DNA of 64,000 bases from contig CM069432.1 of assembly GCA_035610365.1 (NCBI GenBank), positions 230,228,532 through 230,292,531 on the forward strand. The letters run 5' to 3'. The position numbers and the translations under genes were made by a program. The DNA is from Aquatica leii (Eukaryota > Arthropoda > Insecta > Coleoptera > Lampyridae). Below the pieces are notes generated by a model. That model had not been told where the DNA came from. It saw nothing but the letters and a program-made list of their open reading frames with translations, and made no database searches. The first letter of the stretch is position 1; each line of letters begins with the position of its first letter. Shown here piece by piece: positions 43,202-55,716 of this stretch.

Positions 43202-46200
43202 ATGAGTAAAGGCAAAGCATTCACAGACTTAGAACTGGAAGAACTAGCCAATGCAATTAATATTTGTGAAGAAAGTGCACCTGAAGACTTTGATTCAGAT
43301 GCCTCTCTTCGTAATCCCAACTACGGAGCCGAAACTTCATCAGATGAAAGCGTTGCAGAAGTACATGATGAAATAGTCCAGGAAGCTGATGATCAGTGGG
43401 AAGATGAAGAAAATGAAAATGATAACAATCACTGTTATCCAAAACTAATACGAAAAAATATGCGCGACACAATAAATGGACACCAACCAATGAAGAAGAA
43501 ATCAAAAAGTTTCTAGGTTTAACCATGTGGATGGGTTTGGTTAAACTTTCCTCTCTTCCTGATTACTGGGCAAATCATGGTATATACAAGCAACATATTC
43601 CTTCTACCATTATGTCACGAAATCGATATCAAATGTTACTTACCTACTTTCCTCGCAAAAATTCAACCCCTTCTTAGTATGCTTGAACAAAAATTTAAGG
43701 AATTGTTTTTTCCCGGAGAAGATATTGTAATTCCGAATAAGTCACACCGGTACGGAATAAAACTTTTCAAGTTATGTTCCCCAGAAGGATACACATGAGC
43801 GTTAAAAATATACGCAGGAAAATCCGCAGATGGTGTGCGACAAGTGGGCTTAGCTCAAGATGTCTGCATGGAACTCGCTGGGCCACTCCTCAATGCAGGC
43901 AAAACTTTGTACGTTGATAACTTTTATACAAGTTACAGTCTTGCAAAATTAATGTTGGAAAATGACACGCACGTTGTTGGTACCTTACGGGCTAACAAGA
44001 CAGACATCCTCGAAGAGATTCTCAAAGCAAAGCTGAAAAAGGGGAAGTTGTTTCCAGGGAGGATGAAAATGGTATAGTTGTTTTAAAATGGAAAGACACT
44101 AGAGGTGTCCGGATGTGTAACAATCCTTATATAATTTGTATTTATTAGCAACAATTTTAAATTCATTTCAAAATTTTTCCCGCTTAAAATAGGCCACCAA
44201 CAACGCTTTGTACTTTTATAATCTTTATCTTTGACCCCAGAGGCCAAATTTTTCAACATTGGACCCTGATAACACGATACATTTTCGATTTTAGAGGGGA
44301 TTTTTGTTAGAATTTGACTTCACTTTTGCAAGTACTGCTTAACAGAACTCAAGTTTTTCCTAATTAGTGCTTAGTGATTATCACTTTCGTTATTGTTTAA
44401 CGGATTTAACTAATTTTGGAAGCAACAGGGGAGAGATTAGATTTCCAGTAATTACCTTTCTGAGTTTAATCAATCTTAACTTCCTCTACGACAATCGTCG
44501 GATTTACGACTTGAGTTGCCGTTACTTCTAAGAACCCCGATCAACAACTAAGGGTGAGAATAATTATTTTTAAATACAAGGTAGTAAAATTCTTACTTGT
44601 CCCCAGGGTTTTTTTTCGTTTTTACTCGTTTCATTTTTTTCAGCTTTTCACTCGATTTAATCGTTTAATCGATTATTTGTCGTACTTTCATTCACCTTTT
44701 TGTGAATTGGAAGTTTGGAATCACCAACCGTTGACACCGAAATACAAGAAGGGTCAATCAACCTCAAGTGCCAAGGTTACCTTCCAGTTCCGGACAATTT
44801 ACTTTCGAAGAAAACATCTAGCAGATAAGATAAATTAATTTTTAGTAGTTTAGTTATTTAGATTTAATATCGTACAAATCGATATACATACAAACATTCT
44901 TTTCGTTTATACAATTACGTAGTAACTTGCTTACTTTGAATTCAGTTTTTCTACTAGTATCGTTGGCGTGTATATTAAAAATTTGTTCATCGACGATTCT
45001 GTAAGCTAATTAAAGTTAAGGGGACATTCATACCTGGGGTGTTATTTACCCAAACGACGATCGGAATAGAAAGCGATATCGTTTTAACCAAAACACGTCG
45101 AATGTCAGGGACCTGTTTATGCTTCTTTTTCTTGTTTTAATTACCGCAGGGAAGTAAAGAATAATTTGTTGTCGAATAATTTCTTGCGCGATAACTTGCA
45201 GTTTAGTGGTTAAACTTTTTACAAGTAACAAAATTTTCATATTACAACTGATATCTCTTATCAAAACACAACGATTCATTTCTTTTGTAGTAAGGTTATA
45301 ATTCAGTTAATTATTGCTGCCAACCTTTTTTTTATAAAATCAAATAAAAGAATTATTTTATTGCTGCCAACTTTGATAGCTAAAATTAATATAATCTAAA
45401 CTTGATTAACCTCTTTTTTTTTATTGTGGATTAAATATTTTATATACAGGTTACTACATAATAACATTAATTTAACCATTGTACATAACGTGTAATAAGC
45501 CATCGAGAATTTTTGAGTTTTTATGTTTTTAATCATTGCTTTAAAGACATTTTGTTTAGTTATAATTAGGTATAAGTTTATACAAGGTGTGTGTCGATTA
45601 ACAAGGCGTACCGTCATACCAATTGTTTTTTTTAATTTCTCTCTTTCCCTTTTTTTTCCTTTAGGGCTATAATTATCGTGGAGTTTTTCCAAACTTCAAG
45701 AGGGTCTGGAAGATACCGACGTCGCAGAAGAAACTCTTGTGGCGCCCGTAAATCACTTTTTATCAAGACTCACACCATCCTCCGAGAGAGAGCTAGCTTG
45801 GACGCGACTAAGGTTTCCCGATAATTCGATTTTTTTTTAAGATTGGTAGCCGTTTTCCCTTTTTTTAAAGCCACCAGATTTACGCATATTACAGATGCTT
45901 TCAATAAAACATCCACCTACAATGGTAGATATAGAGCTAAAGCCTTCGTCTGCACGAACAATTACTGCTGAAGACCCACAACCCTCCACCAGCAACGACA
46001 ATTTGCCATTACCAACTATTGAAAAAACTCAACCGCAAAATGGTAACTCTTCTGATTCAGTGGTAAATTGAAGAAACGATCAACCATCTACTAGTCACAA
46101 TCAAAGTTCATCCACAGACACAACAAACACCAAAGCACAAACAAACGCCACAAAACGAAAATGCTCAAAAAATAAAAACCCAAAAAAACGTAAAGCAAAT

Positions 46201-46686
46201 ACAAAACCCATTGCAGTCCTTGCGTATAATAAAGGTAAAGGGGGCATAGACCTATCAGACCAGATGGCCTCCTATGTAACAACCCTCCGTAAGGGTATTA
46301 AGTGGTATCGTAAGTTAGGTCTTGAGTTTTTGTTGGGTGTGGCAGTGGTGAACATTTGGGTTATAATCAGAAAAGTCACTAAAGCTAAAATGTCAATCCG
46401 TTCTACTCGTGAAAGTTTAGTAGAAGAGTTATTGCAAATAGAGGGAAGAACACGCAAAAAAAAAAACAAAAAGAAATTCATCCGCTCAAAATAGTCATTT
46501 GGAAGAGAAAGTAAATGATAAAGGAAAGAGAATAAGAAGAAGTTGCGCTGCGTGCTACGCTAAAATAAAACTTTTAAAAGGAAGCCAAGCAGCCAGAAAT
46601 CGAACAAAATTGGTTTATACTTACCGTGTGGAATGTCCTGGCCAGCCTTTTACATGTCTAAATTGTTTTAATTTGACTCATACATA
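43202..46686 (+). pseudogene. piggyBac transposase, split by an LTR and internally deleted
   Basis: ATG 43202: acidic N-terminus (MSKGKAFTDLELEELANAIN, FDSDASLRNPNY). Frameshift near 43510 into KFLGLTMWMGLVKLSSLPDY and STIMSRNRYQMLLTYF. A deletion and shift lead to KIQPLLSMLEQKFKELFFPG, EDIVIPNKSHRYGIKLFKLC, a stop, DGVRQVGLAQDVCMELAGPL, YVDNFYTSYSLAKLML (second catalytic Asp), GTLRANKTD, and VLKWKDTRGVRM up to the LTR at 44116. After it: LSIKHPPTMVDIELKPS, GKGGIDLSDQMASYVTTLRK (third catalytic Asp) and a Cys-rich C-terminal finger (CAACYAKIKL, CPGQPFTCLNCF). The block IDESMVPFRGR with the first catalytic Asp is missing between EDIVI and PNKSHRYG, so this copy was already dead. Confidence 0.93.
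44116..45893 (+). mobile_element. 1778-bp solo LTR inside the piggyBac gene
   Basis: Starts TGTAACAATCC and ends CATATTACA (TGTAA...TTACA). GATG lies directly outside both ends (44112-44115 and 45894-45897); removing the unit and one GATG restores the transposase reading GVRM|LSIKH exactly. It has no coding domain. TGGCGCCC lies at 45740-45747, 153 bases before the right end, the same place as in the LTRs at 21.2 and 55.7 kb. Length and this motif suggest BEL/Pao. A lone LTR implies recombination between the two LTRs of a former full element. Confidence 0.9.
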
Positions 46687-47277
46687 GTCGAGTTCTAACA
46701 TTCTCCTGATACATTTACGGTTTTAGAGTTATGTGTTTTTTTGCTTATAAAAAAAGTTTTAGTTTGGTTTAGAATTTTGTATCTTTTTTTGCTTTAAATA
46801 AACAAATATGTTTGCACAATATTAAAATTATTATGCCTTAAACCTCTAAGAAGACGGTGGTTTTAGAAACAAAATGCCACATAATTAATATTATTATTCG
46901 CAATAATAATATTATCTTCTTTAGAGGTATTAGGTATAATACAATGTTTTATTTGAAACCAGAAAAAAAAGTAAATATACAGATTTGCCCAAACCAAGTA
47001 TACCGGTATGTTCCGCACAGGCCACTGTTTAAAATCCCATAAGGAAATACATGCATCGTCGGGCATATATGAATGACACGGCCTGGTATGAAACAGCTCG
47101 CGTCAGTCATATGTGCCCGACGCGGCCTAAATGGAAAGTTCACTGTCGGCACCGTTGCCCGACGTGGCACGCAATGTGTTAATACTATTTTCGCCCTATT
47201 CCGTTGTGAACTTGGTCCACTCTGATAACTTGGATAGGTAAAATAAAGCAACTTAATTTACAATGTTTTATTTAACA

Positions 47278-50200
47278 TAAGTAACGACATTCGTATAACC
47301 ATGTATAATGTTACAATATCTTTTTAATTAATTGTTCAAATTGGTTCAGTGTATTAGAGAATGAGAAGGACAACTTTAAGAAACGTCCTGTACGCGTTTC
47401 TAGTTTAATCATCGACTTAACACTAAATACAATAAATTAAAAAATAAGTTTTTTCGTTGGCGTTGCTGATTTATTATAAAATATAGAATAAAAATAAAAC
47501 GCTTAATGATTTGAAAGAAATAATAAATTAATACTATAAAGTACATTAAAAAACTGGGTTTTAAACGATACTAGTACTAAAAAAATTGTATAAACATGTT
47601 TTTAACTGTATTTTAATATTATGTTTATTAAAAAAAATGAAAAAACGTTAACCTGTAGTGTATATTTAACCCTGCGTTTAATTAATTTTTTAAAACATAC
47701 AACACACGCTGTTGCTATATTTTGACTTATTTTATAAGAAATATTTACGCGTATTTTTATACAATTTATAATTTAATTTTAAGTTAAAAAATATATAATT
47801 ATGAAATCTGGTATCAACAATCAAAACTCAAAAAAAAACAAATACATTTCTAAACGTACTTTCTTTAGATTTGGTTAATTGGATTTTGTGATGAACATAA
47901 AACGGCATTAAAATCGGGTCTTATCGTTAGAACCAGTACCAAGAAATGTTTTATGTACCGATTGTCCTTAAATTAATTAATCTTTGTTTTTTAGAGATGC
48001 TATCCATCTTGGTATAAAACCGTGAGATAACCAGTAGTTAGTCTGCAATCATGCTCCGTCATCGTATCATTAGTGAATAGTGTCTTTGATTCATATCGTC
48101 CATTCCGTAGGTTATTGATATAGAATTACATTTATCGAAAGAAATAGTTACTTTTAAGATATCGTAATGTCACAAATCTAGGCTTAATATTCGTTGTATG
48201 AACGTATTATTATGTTGCGAGGTGACTACTTAATAAGCAATTAATGCATCAGAAAAACTTTTACTCGTCTATAATGAGACAAAAAACTTATCATCTAATT
48301 AATTTGCATATATTTTATTAAGCATTCTAATAAAAATCGTTTATTAAGAGAAGCATTCCACCTACGGACTGAGATAATTGTGTGACAAGTTCTTTTTAGC
48401 ACTAGTGTAGGTTTCAGGTATTTGAATGCGTACTTAATGTTCCATTTATTTAACCGTATAAATGACATTTAGAACACATTGTTAGTATTCTAATTTCTAC
48501 TGTACATGGCAAATTTCAAATACATTAAAATATATAAAGCTTAACTATCAAGATGTCTTGCTTCTAACGAATACTTTTATTGCATTTAAAATCAATTCTA
48601 TATTTAACATTTTTCTTGTCATGTTATTGGTCTAAGTGCCGTGTTGTTTGTTTTTATTATTATAATGCACAACCGATTTACATAAAAGAAACTTATTTCT
48701 TGCCATGATTGAAAATTAGATGATACAAGTATTTTATTTCCATTGCAGTTTAAAATATCATAAATTTTAACCTTAATTTGTAAAATGTCTAGTCTTTATA
48801 TATTTTACATTTGAACTTTTAGCCAATTTGTTTAAATGTAATTTTTTTCGTTTTTTAACCAAATTTAGCGAATACTAAATAAATTTGAATGCAAAAAATG
48901 CAGTTCTAAAAAATAAATTTTAATTGTAACATTTACTAACAAACAACTTGTTATAATTTTGTGTGTGACTATAATTAATATGACAAACAATTTAAAAAAA
49001 ATTCTTTATTTTATTGACTCCTGAGAAGAATTTTTTTTAGCTTATCACTTTTTAAAAATATCTGGTGTTTTTGATACTTCTTTTCCATAAGCTTACAAAA
49101 TTAAGTAATTTGGTGGTAATGATACAATTATTTTAGAATTCTGATTATAAGTGTCTTCATAATCTACTTCTTAAAATTTTTTTATTGTTCTTAATTGTCA
49201 TAAATTTTAATTTTTCGCTTTTAGAAACCGTTTTTGACGTCAAACTATTTTTCAAGATTTTGAGACTTTGGGGGGCCTTGTCTAAATTGAACGTTTTTTC
49301 TCTTGTGGATTTTAAAAAAACGTGCACTCGTGAACAGAAAACCGTCCAATTTATAAAGGAACTCATTAAATAAATAACTATTGTTTGAATCAGTAAGCAA
49401 TTGCATATATATTGCTTTTGTAAACATGTTACGAGAATTTTTTCATAACTTAAATGCAAGCGACTATTTCAGTTGAATCGGCAATCGGGTCGCAAGTCTT
49501 GGTGTGCTAATCTTACAATAAATTAAAATGGCGCCAATACAAGATCACCCAATACAGACCCTGTTTAAATTTATCGATCATTGAATGAAACAAATTGGTA
49601 AAACACAAATTCTTTTTTACAAAAAAGGATACGTGTTTAAATAAAAGAAAAAAAGTAGACACATAACAAATTAAATAACAAGACTGTATTGATCAATTAA
49701 TAACACTGTTATAATCTAGATGGAAGCCATATCGTTCAAGCAACACACCTTACCACTAATTGTACGCAATTACTAACAAAAATTTTAATGGAATAATGTT
49801 AATCAAGGTTAACTAAGATTCAAACAAAAACAGTTGTGAAACGAGTCGATAATCGATAATTACGATAATAAGTTTTAAAACAAGATTAAAAACTCACCCA
49901 ACCGAAAAGTTTTTCCACGCCAGTAGTAACGTTCGTGACTTTCTTTTTATTTGATTTACGAACAAAATATGCGTGGTATATATAGCTTATGTACAACGTT
50001 TTTTTGCCCACTTTGGCCTTGACTCTGTTCAAATAATTCAAAGAACTGCAAGAACGTCAATGTACTCATACGACAATACAATATATTGAATCATTGTATT
50101 GTAGCAGCCAGAAAGCTGACATGATTAATTAACAAATGCACCACAATTACAAAATACCCTATGCTAAGAGAGGTGCATGAAACCGACTGACTAATTATAT

Positions 50201-53200
50201 AAGTAATTAAAATTATACGATCCTGAGACTTCAAACGAAGGTGTGTGTCATATTAACTAATTTGCTTATTCGCTCAATACTTGAATAAGTTTTTCAAAGC
50301 ACATCCACTAAAAGCGTAATCAAAATAACGAATAAGGAAAATTTAACAGAAAAAAGAAAAAACATTAGCCGTGTGAAACGACGTACAACAGCGATATCCA
50401 AACGGCAAAGAAAAGAGTAAAAATAGACGTTTGACAGCAATATACAGCTTATCCCCACTTATAAAGGTGAATTAGTAACGGCGTATAAACAGTGCAACCG
50501 TTAATTCTAATTTAGAATAAATATTTTTGAAAAATACAAAATGACGACATGCAACAAACATGCAGACAAATACACATATATGCTTTAATTTTTTTGGAAA
50601 TTTACTATTATGATTACGGAATTACAAAAACCAAAACCGGTTTAAAAAAATACACTATTTTTAATTAGATAAATTTTCTATGAATAATAATTGTTAAGAA
50701 TCATAAAGCTTGAAAATTTCGAAGTTTACTTTGTAGTATAAAACATCGTTCCTCAAAAACAGTAATAGTATTGGCAGTACAGAGATAAATATGTAAATCG
50801 ATGTTAACTAAGTGTAGAATTCAGAGACCTTCCTAATCTCCCACTCACACTTATATCTTGCTAATCTTAACTAAATTAAAAAAAAGGGTTTACAATAAAT
50901 TAAAGGCAATCAGCAACTAAAATGTTTCTAAATAGTAAACAAGAGGGAAGTAAGATTGAACTACCATAAGCATTCGTGAACTCTAAATAACATGACAATT
51001 TTAGTTATATCGCTTGTGTTCGTGGTTTAGTTTTTTACGAATCTTGTTGATTACAGTGTGTTTTATTATCTTTGTATTAGTAATTTAGTTGCAGAACATT
51101 TGTAGGGAGTAGTCAAAACTTTATTTCGCTTTTTTTAAATATTTTTTAGTGATTTAGTGGTACATTAGTTGTAAGTTTCTTATAAGGAAAGTATAGCAAT
51201 CGCAATTTTTTTTCAAAAGATGTTTATTTTATAATTTTAAGATTCAAGGTCTTCTGAATCAGAAACATGAATTTTTGACAAAAAAATTTTGGGTGTGTGT
51301 GTCCGTGTGTAACGATGTATCCACGATAACTCTTGAACCAAAAGACCTAGTATTTGGTATAGAGCTGGCTTTTCATATTCTCTCGGTTCTATCAAAATAT
51401 GGTTCTGATAAAAAAACCTATAATGGGTTTGTCCGCCATTTTTAACAGTTTTTTTAATATAATTTTGTACATATGTAAATTATTCGAACCATTTTTACAG
51501 CTTCTTATAGAGTTAATTCTTCCTAATAATTTATTCAAACAAAATTGTTTTCTAACATTAACAGTTTATTAGGTATTTGATTTATAATTTAAAGTGAATT
51601 TCATATATAATCCTAGGTTCGAACCCTGCTTACAAAGATTTTTTTTAGAAAAAAAGATACGTTAATAAATAACAATTTTTTTCTATATTCTTTTGACTTG
51701 TTTATATCCTGTGTCCCGGACATTCTAAAGCATACAGATTAACATGGGAATTTTGAAAATTTTGATTTATATGTCTCCAAAGTGTTTTTAGGATATTTCC
51801 AGTATTAGAACATATGGCAATGTGTATCGGAGAACGTTTTGCATAATAATTCTCAAAATGTAATAAGAAATATCAAAAATATTTTCAAAAATGTATCAGT
51901 TGGTAAAAAGGTTAGTTTAAAATACAGATGTAAAAATTGTATCAGTAATAGTCACTTTAATGTAATGACATCAATCGTACGAGTGCAGTATAGCCGCTAC
52001 GTACGAAGGTTCAAATCCCAATGTGGCTTTATGTTTTTTTAAATTTTATTAGTATTTTAAATTAACGACAATTAATTTTTATCTGTAAAGAGATATAATT
52101 AAACGTGTTAATTGTTTTTATTAAACTCATAATATATCCATTAGTGCTGACATTTGAAAAATATATTGTTATCGAATGGATTACTAAACATACAATCAAA
52201 TTTTTAAATTTGTCTTAGAAAGATTTTAAAGAAATAACAAAATTTGAAAGAAATAAATTAGAGATTAGTAAGTTTGTGTTGACACTGGTGATAAAAATAA
52301 ATCTAAGATAATGTTATGATATTTAATTTACTGTTTTAAAAATTGTACATTTTTTTTAGAAATTTGCGAACACTATAAATAAAATATACACAAGATATTA
52401 TTATCACATAAGGTCGTTAGATTAGATAATTATTTGAAGAACTACTTTCATACGGTTTTATAAAACGATGAACAACATGATTTGTTAAAAATGTTGAAAA
52501 ACCTTATGCAATATTTGGCAGTTTTAAAAGAATATAACCAACCTAAGAACAATATCTTCTAAAACAAACCAGCATATTATTAATAGCAACTGAAAGATTT
52601 CACACAAATTTTGGAAATTTATTATAAATTTGTCAAAAATTAACCAAACATTTTAGTTACTCTTCTTACATGTTTTGTGCATTCGTAAAATAGGATAAAC
52701 AAGAATTGTTTGTAACTTATCACTGATCGAGGTGTTTCTATGTCGCTTCAATCAGAGCTTTTACACATTTTTGTGGCTTTCTTTTTTTAACTCTAATCAA
52801 GAAAAACATTCTAAATACAGCAATTATTTTTTTTCTATTTTTGTCAGCATAAACTTATTCAGCACTACTTTATCATTGGGACCAGAGCATTTCGTTACAG
52901 TTTCATTAGCACTATGTATTACTTTTTTTTTATAACTGATCAGTATTAGAGTTTATGCGATTTTTAAAAGACCTGTTACGTAATATGCTTAAGTTTTGAA
53001 GTTTTGATTAGTGCTACAGTGTATTTTCCAAAACAACTCTGCAAGTGAAGTGTTTGCTATATACAAAACTGTTTTTTGTCGCTATACAATAATTGGCTAC
53101 GCCATTGTCTTTAGAGAGTCGAGCAGAAAAGCTCCGCCCACAGGTTCTTTACAAATTATGCGAAATTTCTTTTTCCACAACACTATTATCAGCTTCATCT

Positions 53201-53571
53201 TGCTCTGTTTTATCTGAAAGTTTTTGAAGAATTCAAAGCATATCTATTCCATAATAAAAAATCAATTTAGATAAGATTTCCGCAAATAAACTTACGATAA
53301 CGCTAAACAGGCAGTTCCATAACCTTAAAAACGCTTCAGATTTTAAATGTCCCTTCAAAGCATGCAATGTCATTATAAATTATGTTTATAAATCAAAGGT
53401 CTAAGACAAAGATCAATCTTCTTGGAAAGGACACAATTACTTACTGCGAGTAATAACAGTCAGTCAAGTGGTAACGGAAAGATAAGGTCCGTTAATTACG
53501 CTAATCGCTAATGATATAAGTATCGTCACTTACATTTTTTCCTTCAATGACATTTACCACTCTAAAGATGC
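47278..53571. other. 6.3 kb of AT-rich DNA with no recognised gene
   Basis: Open frames are short, low-complexity and mutually overlapping. 51230-51440 contains a GTGTGTGTCC / CACGATAACTC sequence that resembles a dispersed insect repeat, though I cannot place it. Words like GGTTCGAACCC (51615) and GGTTCAAATCCC (52010) look like tRNA B boxes without a cloverleaf. Nothing else supported. Confidence 0.5.
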
Positions 53572-53737
53572 AAGCTGCAATATCTTGCAAAACGTCAGTT
53601 TGTTTAGGTTCACGAACGACAATACGGCAAAGGCCAAGTTCTACTTCTTGTTTTGGCTCTCAAAGAAAGTTTAGGACCAAGCCTAAAAAGTCTGCAGTTT
53701 AACTACGACGCGGTCTAAGCCGAAATTCGCTTATAAT
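53572..53737 (-). repeat. dispersed repeat copy 2 (segments B then inverted A)
   Basis: 53572-53623 matches segment B of the 36.4-kb copy in the same orientation (agctgcaatatcttgcaaaa, cgtcagtttgtttagg). 53624-53737 matches segment A in inverted orientation (cggtctaagccgaaattcg). Similarity roughly 75-85 percent by eye. Confidence 0.75.
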
Positions 53738-54082
53738 TATAAACAAAATAACCGCAAAAGCTTAATATTTTATGTTAATACGTCCTTAATCGCGATAAAT
53801 GCATATGAAGACTTTTCATCTTTGATTAACTGTCAAATTGTTCGTAGGCCCAGAATGATTTAAAGTACACTTCACAAGTTTTGTCAAATTTTCAAGTTCT
53901 TCACTACTTAAGCACCATACTTCAACAAATACTTAATTTAATAGGATATTTAGATGCTTGTTTAATTTGTTTAACAAATCAAAGTTGTATCTATTCTTCG
54001 ATTAGAACTTTGTGCAGCTCATCTTCTTGCAAAACTTATCCATTTTGTAACTAACTGTTACCAATCTCGATTAATCATCACC
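53738..54082. other. AT-rich spacer, no feature
   Basis: Nothing recognised between the dispersed repeat and the MITE. Confidence 0.4.
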
Positions 54083-54090
54083 ACTGCATA

Positions 54091-55110
54091 ATATGGGTAG
54101 GCCAAAAAAAACTTTTAATTTTTTTTTTATTAGTTACCATGAAAATATCGTCTGAGATGACGAAAAAAAAATTCTAGTAAAGTTTCAGCCCTTAATATTA
54201 ATATTAAGAGGTGACTCATTGTGATTTTTGATTTCCCATTTAAATAACATAGGAATTTTTTTATTTTTTGTTTGAATTTTTAATGCACTCGAACGAATAA
54301 ATGTCTCATGAAATTCAAAACATATTTTTGTAGGAAATTTAACGATCTACAAAAAAGGTCTGAGATGATTTTTTGCTAACTTGACTCGTTTAAAAGTTAC
54401 TCGAGGTTAAAGTCCAACCTCAAATCGTTACGGATAACTTTTACAATTTCTTATACTCTATCACAAAATAATGACTCAAAAATATAAAATATCACAATTT
54501 TTATCGTTTTTATTTGATAATTTCGCAGAGAAAATTTTAGTCATTCAGCACGATTCAAATAAAAGCGCGGTAAAAACGACATTTTGTAATAACGTAGTTG
54601 GTAGTACTGTAAAGATTACAAATTGTATTATCTCAAATAATTTTTAATTCGTTATTTAAAGTCGAGTTATTACTATTTTTGTATTTTACCGCTAAAATCA
54701 CTGTAGTTGTCGATCATAGCGCCACTTCTATGGCATTATTTACATGTAAATAATACCTAAGGTAACGTCAATCTTTTACCAGTTTTTTACAACTTTGTTT
54801 ATACTATGTGAGATCTTGTGTAGTTTGATGTGTATTTAATTATTATATTCGAGTATTAGTGAAGTTTACTGAGTAAGTTTTTGTTTTGAATTTCATGAGA
54901 CATTTATTCGTTCGAGTGCATTAAAAATTCAAACAAAAAATAAAAAAATTCCTATGTTATTTAAATGGGAAATCAAAAATCACAATGAGTCACCTCTTAA
55001 TATTAATATTAAGGGCTGAAACTTTACCAGAATTTTTTTTTCGTCATCTCAGACGATATTTTCATGGTAACTAATAAAAAAAAAATTAAAAGTTTTTTTT
55101 GGCCCACCCT
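54091..55110. mobile_element. MITE with 227-bp near-identical inverted arms
   Basis: Arms 54095-54321 and 54883-55109 match at 225 of 227 positions, including three long homopolymer runs of equal length. The central 560 bases are unique and non-coding. actgcata lies at 54083-54090 and at 55111-55118, consistent with an 8-bp target duplication if the left end carries a few extra bases (ATAT). The ends read GGGTRGGCC. The superfamily is unclear. Low arm divergence implies a recent insertion. Confidence 0.92.
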
Positions 55111-55118
55111 ACTGCATA

Positions 55119-55716
55119 TGCATAATCGGATTCTACTGTGATACTTAATTTGATCGGGTCGCATTCATCTCAACTTCAAGCGTTTGTCAGTAATATAGTA
55201 GCGCAAATTCAGTCTGTGGTAATTCGTCGTTTCATGTAGATGGAAAACATAATATAAGTGATTGTTTTACAATTATTGAATAGCACAGATTGAAAAGATG
55301 ACCCACAGTGGATAAAATCAGATTCATCCGAACGGCCTATCAAGCGTGTGACATCTATAGAAAAGTTGCCCGAAGTTAAACTTGTTTCTCTAGTAGTAGT
55401 TAAAGAGGAATCTCATGTATTCTATCGATGAACTTCTTGATGTTCTACGTGGTCCAAACTAATGCGTTCAACTGTTTATGTTTTACGATTTTTAAAACTC
55501 ATGTCGTACAAAGGATTTATAGCATTTGTAACCATCGTTTAAAAATCGATTGGTTGATTGAGTAATGTTTGATAACGGACACAGTATTTGGATTGACGAT
55601 TTTCATTTAATGTATTTTGAAGTTGTTTTAATGTACTTTTGGATTGAGTTTAATAAGTTATTTTACGATTTTTAATTCAAAGTTACAATGTAAATTGTTG
55701 ATAAAGTTTTGTATAT
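55119..55716. other. AT-rich DNA with no recognised gene
   Basis: Nothing supported. Confidence 0.4.

Larger units (their letters stand above)
42838..47178 (+). mobile_element. piggyBac-type transposon at TTAA
   Basis: 17-bp perfect inverted ends (cacattgcgtgccacgt from 42838 and, inverted, to 47178), flanked by TTAA at 42834-42837 and 47179-47182. The TTAA duplication inside the Gypsy LTR makes the insertion unambiguous. Subterminal DNA on both sides repeats a GTCAGTCATATGTG / CCCGACGCGG unit. 4341 bp in all, of which 1778 bp (plus a 4-bp duplication) is a later LTR insertion. Confidence 0.97.
39347..47277 (+). mobile_element. Gypsy (Ty3-type) LTR retrotransposon, 5' truncated, interrupted by piggyBac
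   Basis: Order gag end, protease, RT, RNase H, integrase, purine-rich tract (aggggga, 42753-42759), 3' LTR. The 5' LTR, primer site and most of gag are missing; the left joint cuts straight into the DDE pseudogene. The 3' LTR is split by a piggyBac at TTAA. Without that insert the Gypsy part is about 3.6 kb. Stops and shifts occur in every domain. Confidence 0.9.
42764..47277 (+). repeat. Gypsy 3' LTR, split into 42764-42837 and 47183-47277
   Basis: Follows the purine-rich tract. Starts TGTGGCAAGAG and ends TTTAACA; about 169 bp once the insert and one TTAA copy are removed. An AATAAA signal lies at about 47242. Short repeats (aagtgtaaa, ctccct) lie in the left part. The exact right end is inferred from the TG...CA rule, as no 5' LTR is present for comparison. 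Confidence 0.65.

Noticed and set aside
45046-45692. Minus-strand frames in the solo LTR as genes
   Set aside because: They lie within an LTR bounded by a GATG duplication and show no domain.
51600-51635. tRNA gene suggested by GGTTCGAACCC
   Set aside because: Only a B-box-like word; no A box at the right distance, no acceptor stem or anticodon arm.
51985-52035. tRNA or tRNA-derived SINE suggested by GGTTCAAATCCC
   Set aside because: No convincing A box or cloverleaf upstream, and no second copy in the window.
54600-54800. Coding sequence in the centre of the 54-kb MITE
   Set aside because: Stops in all frames and no motif.
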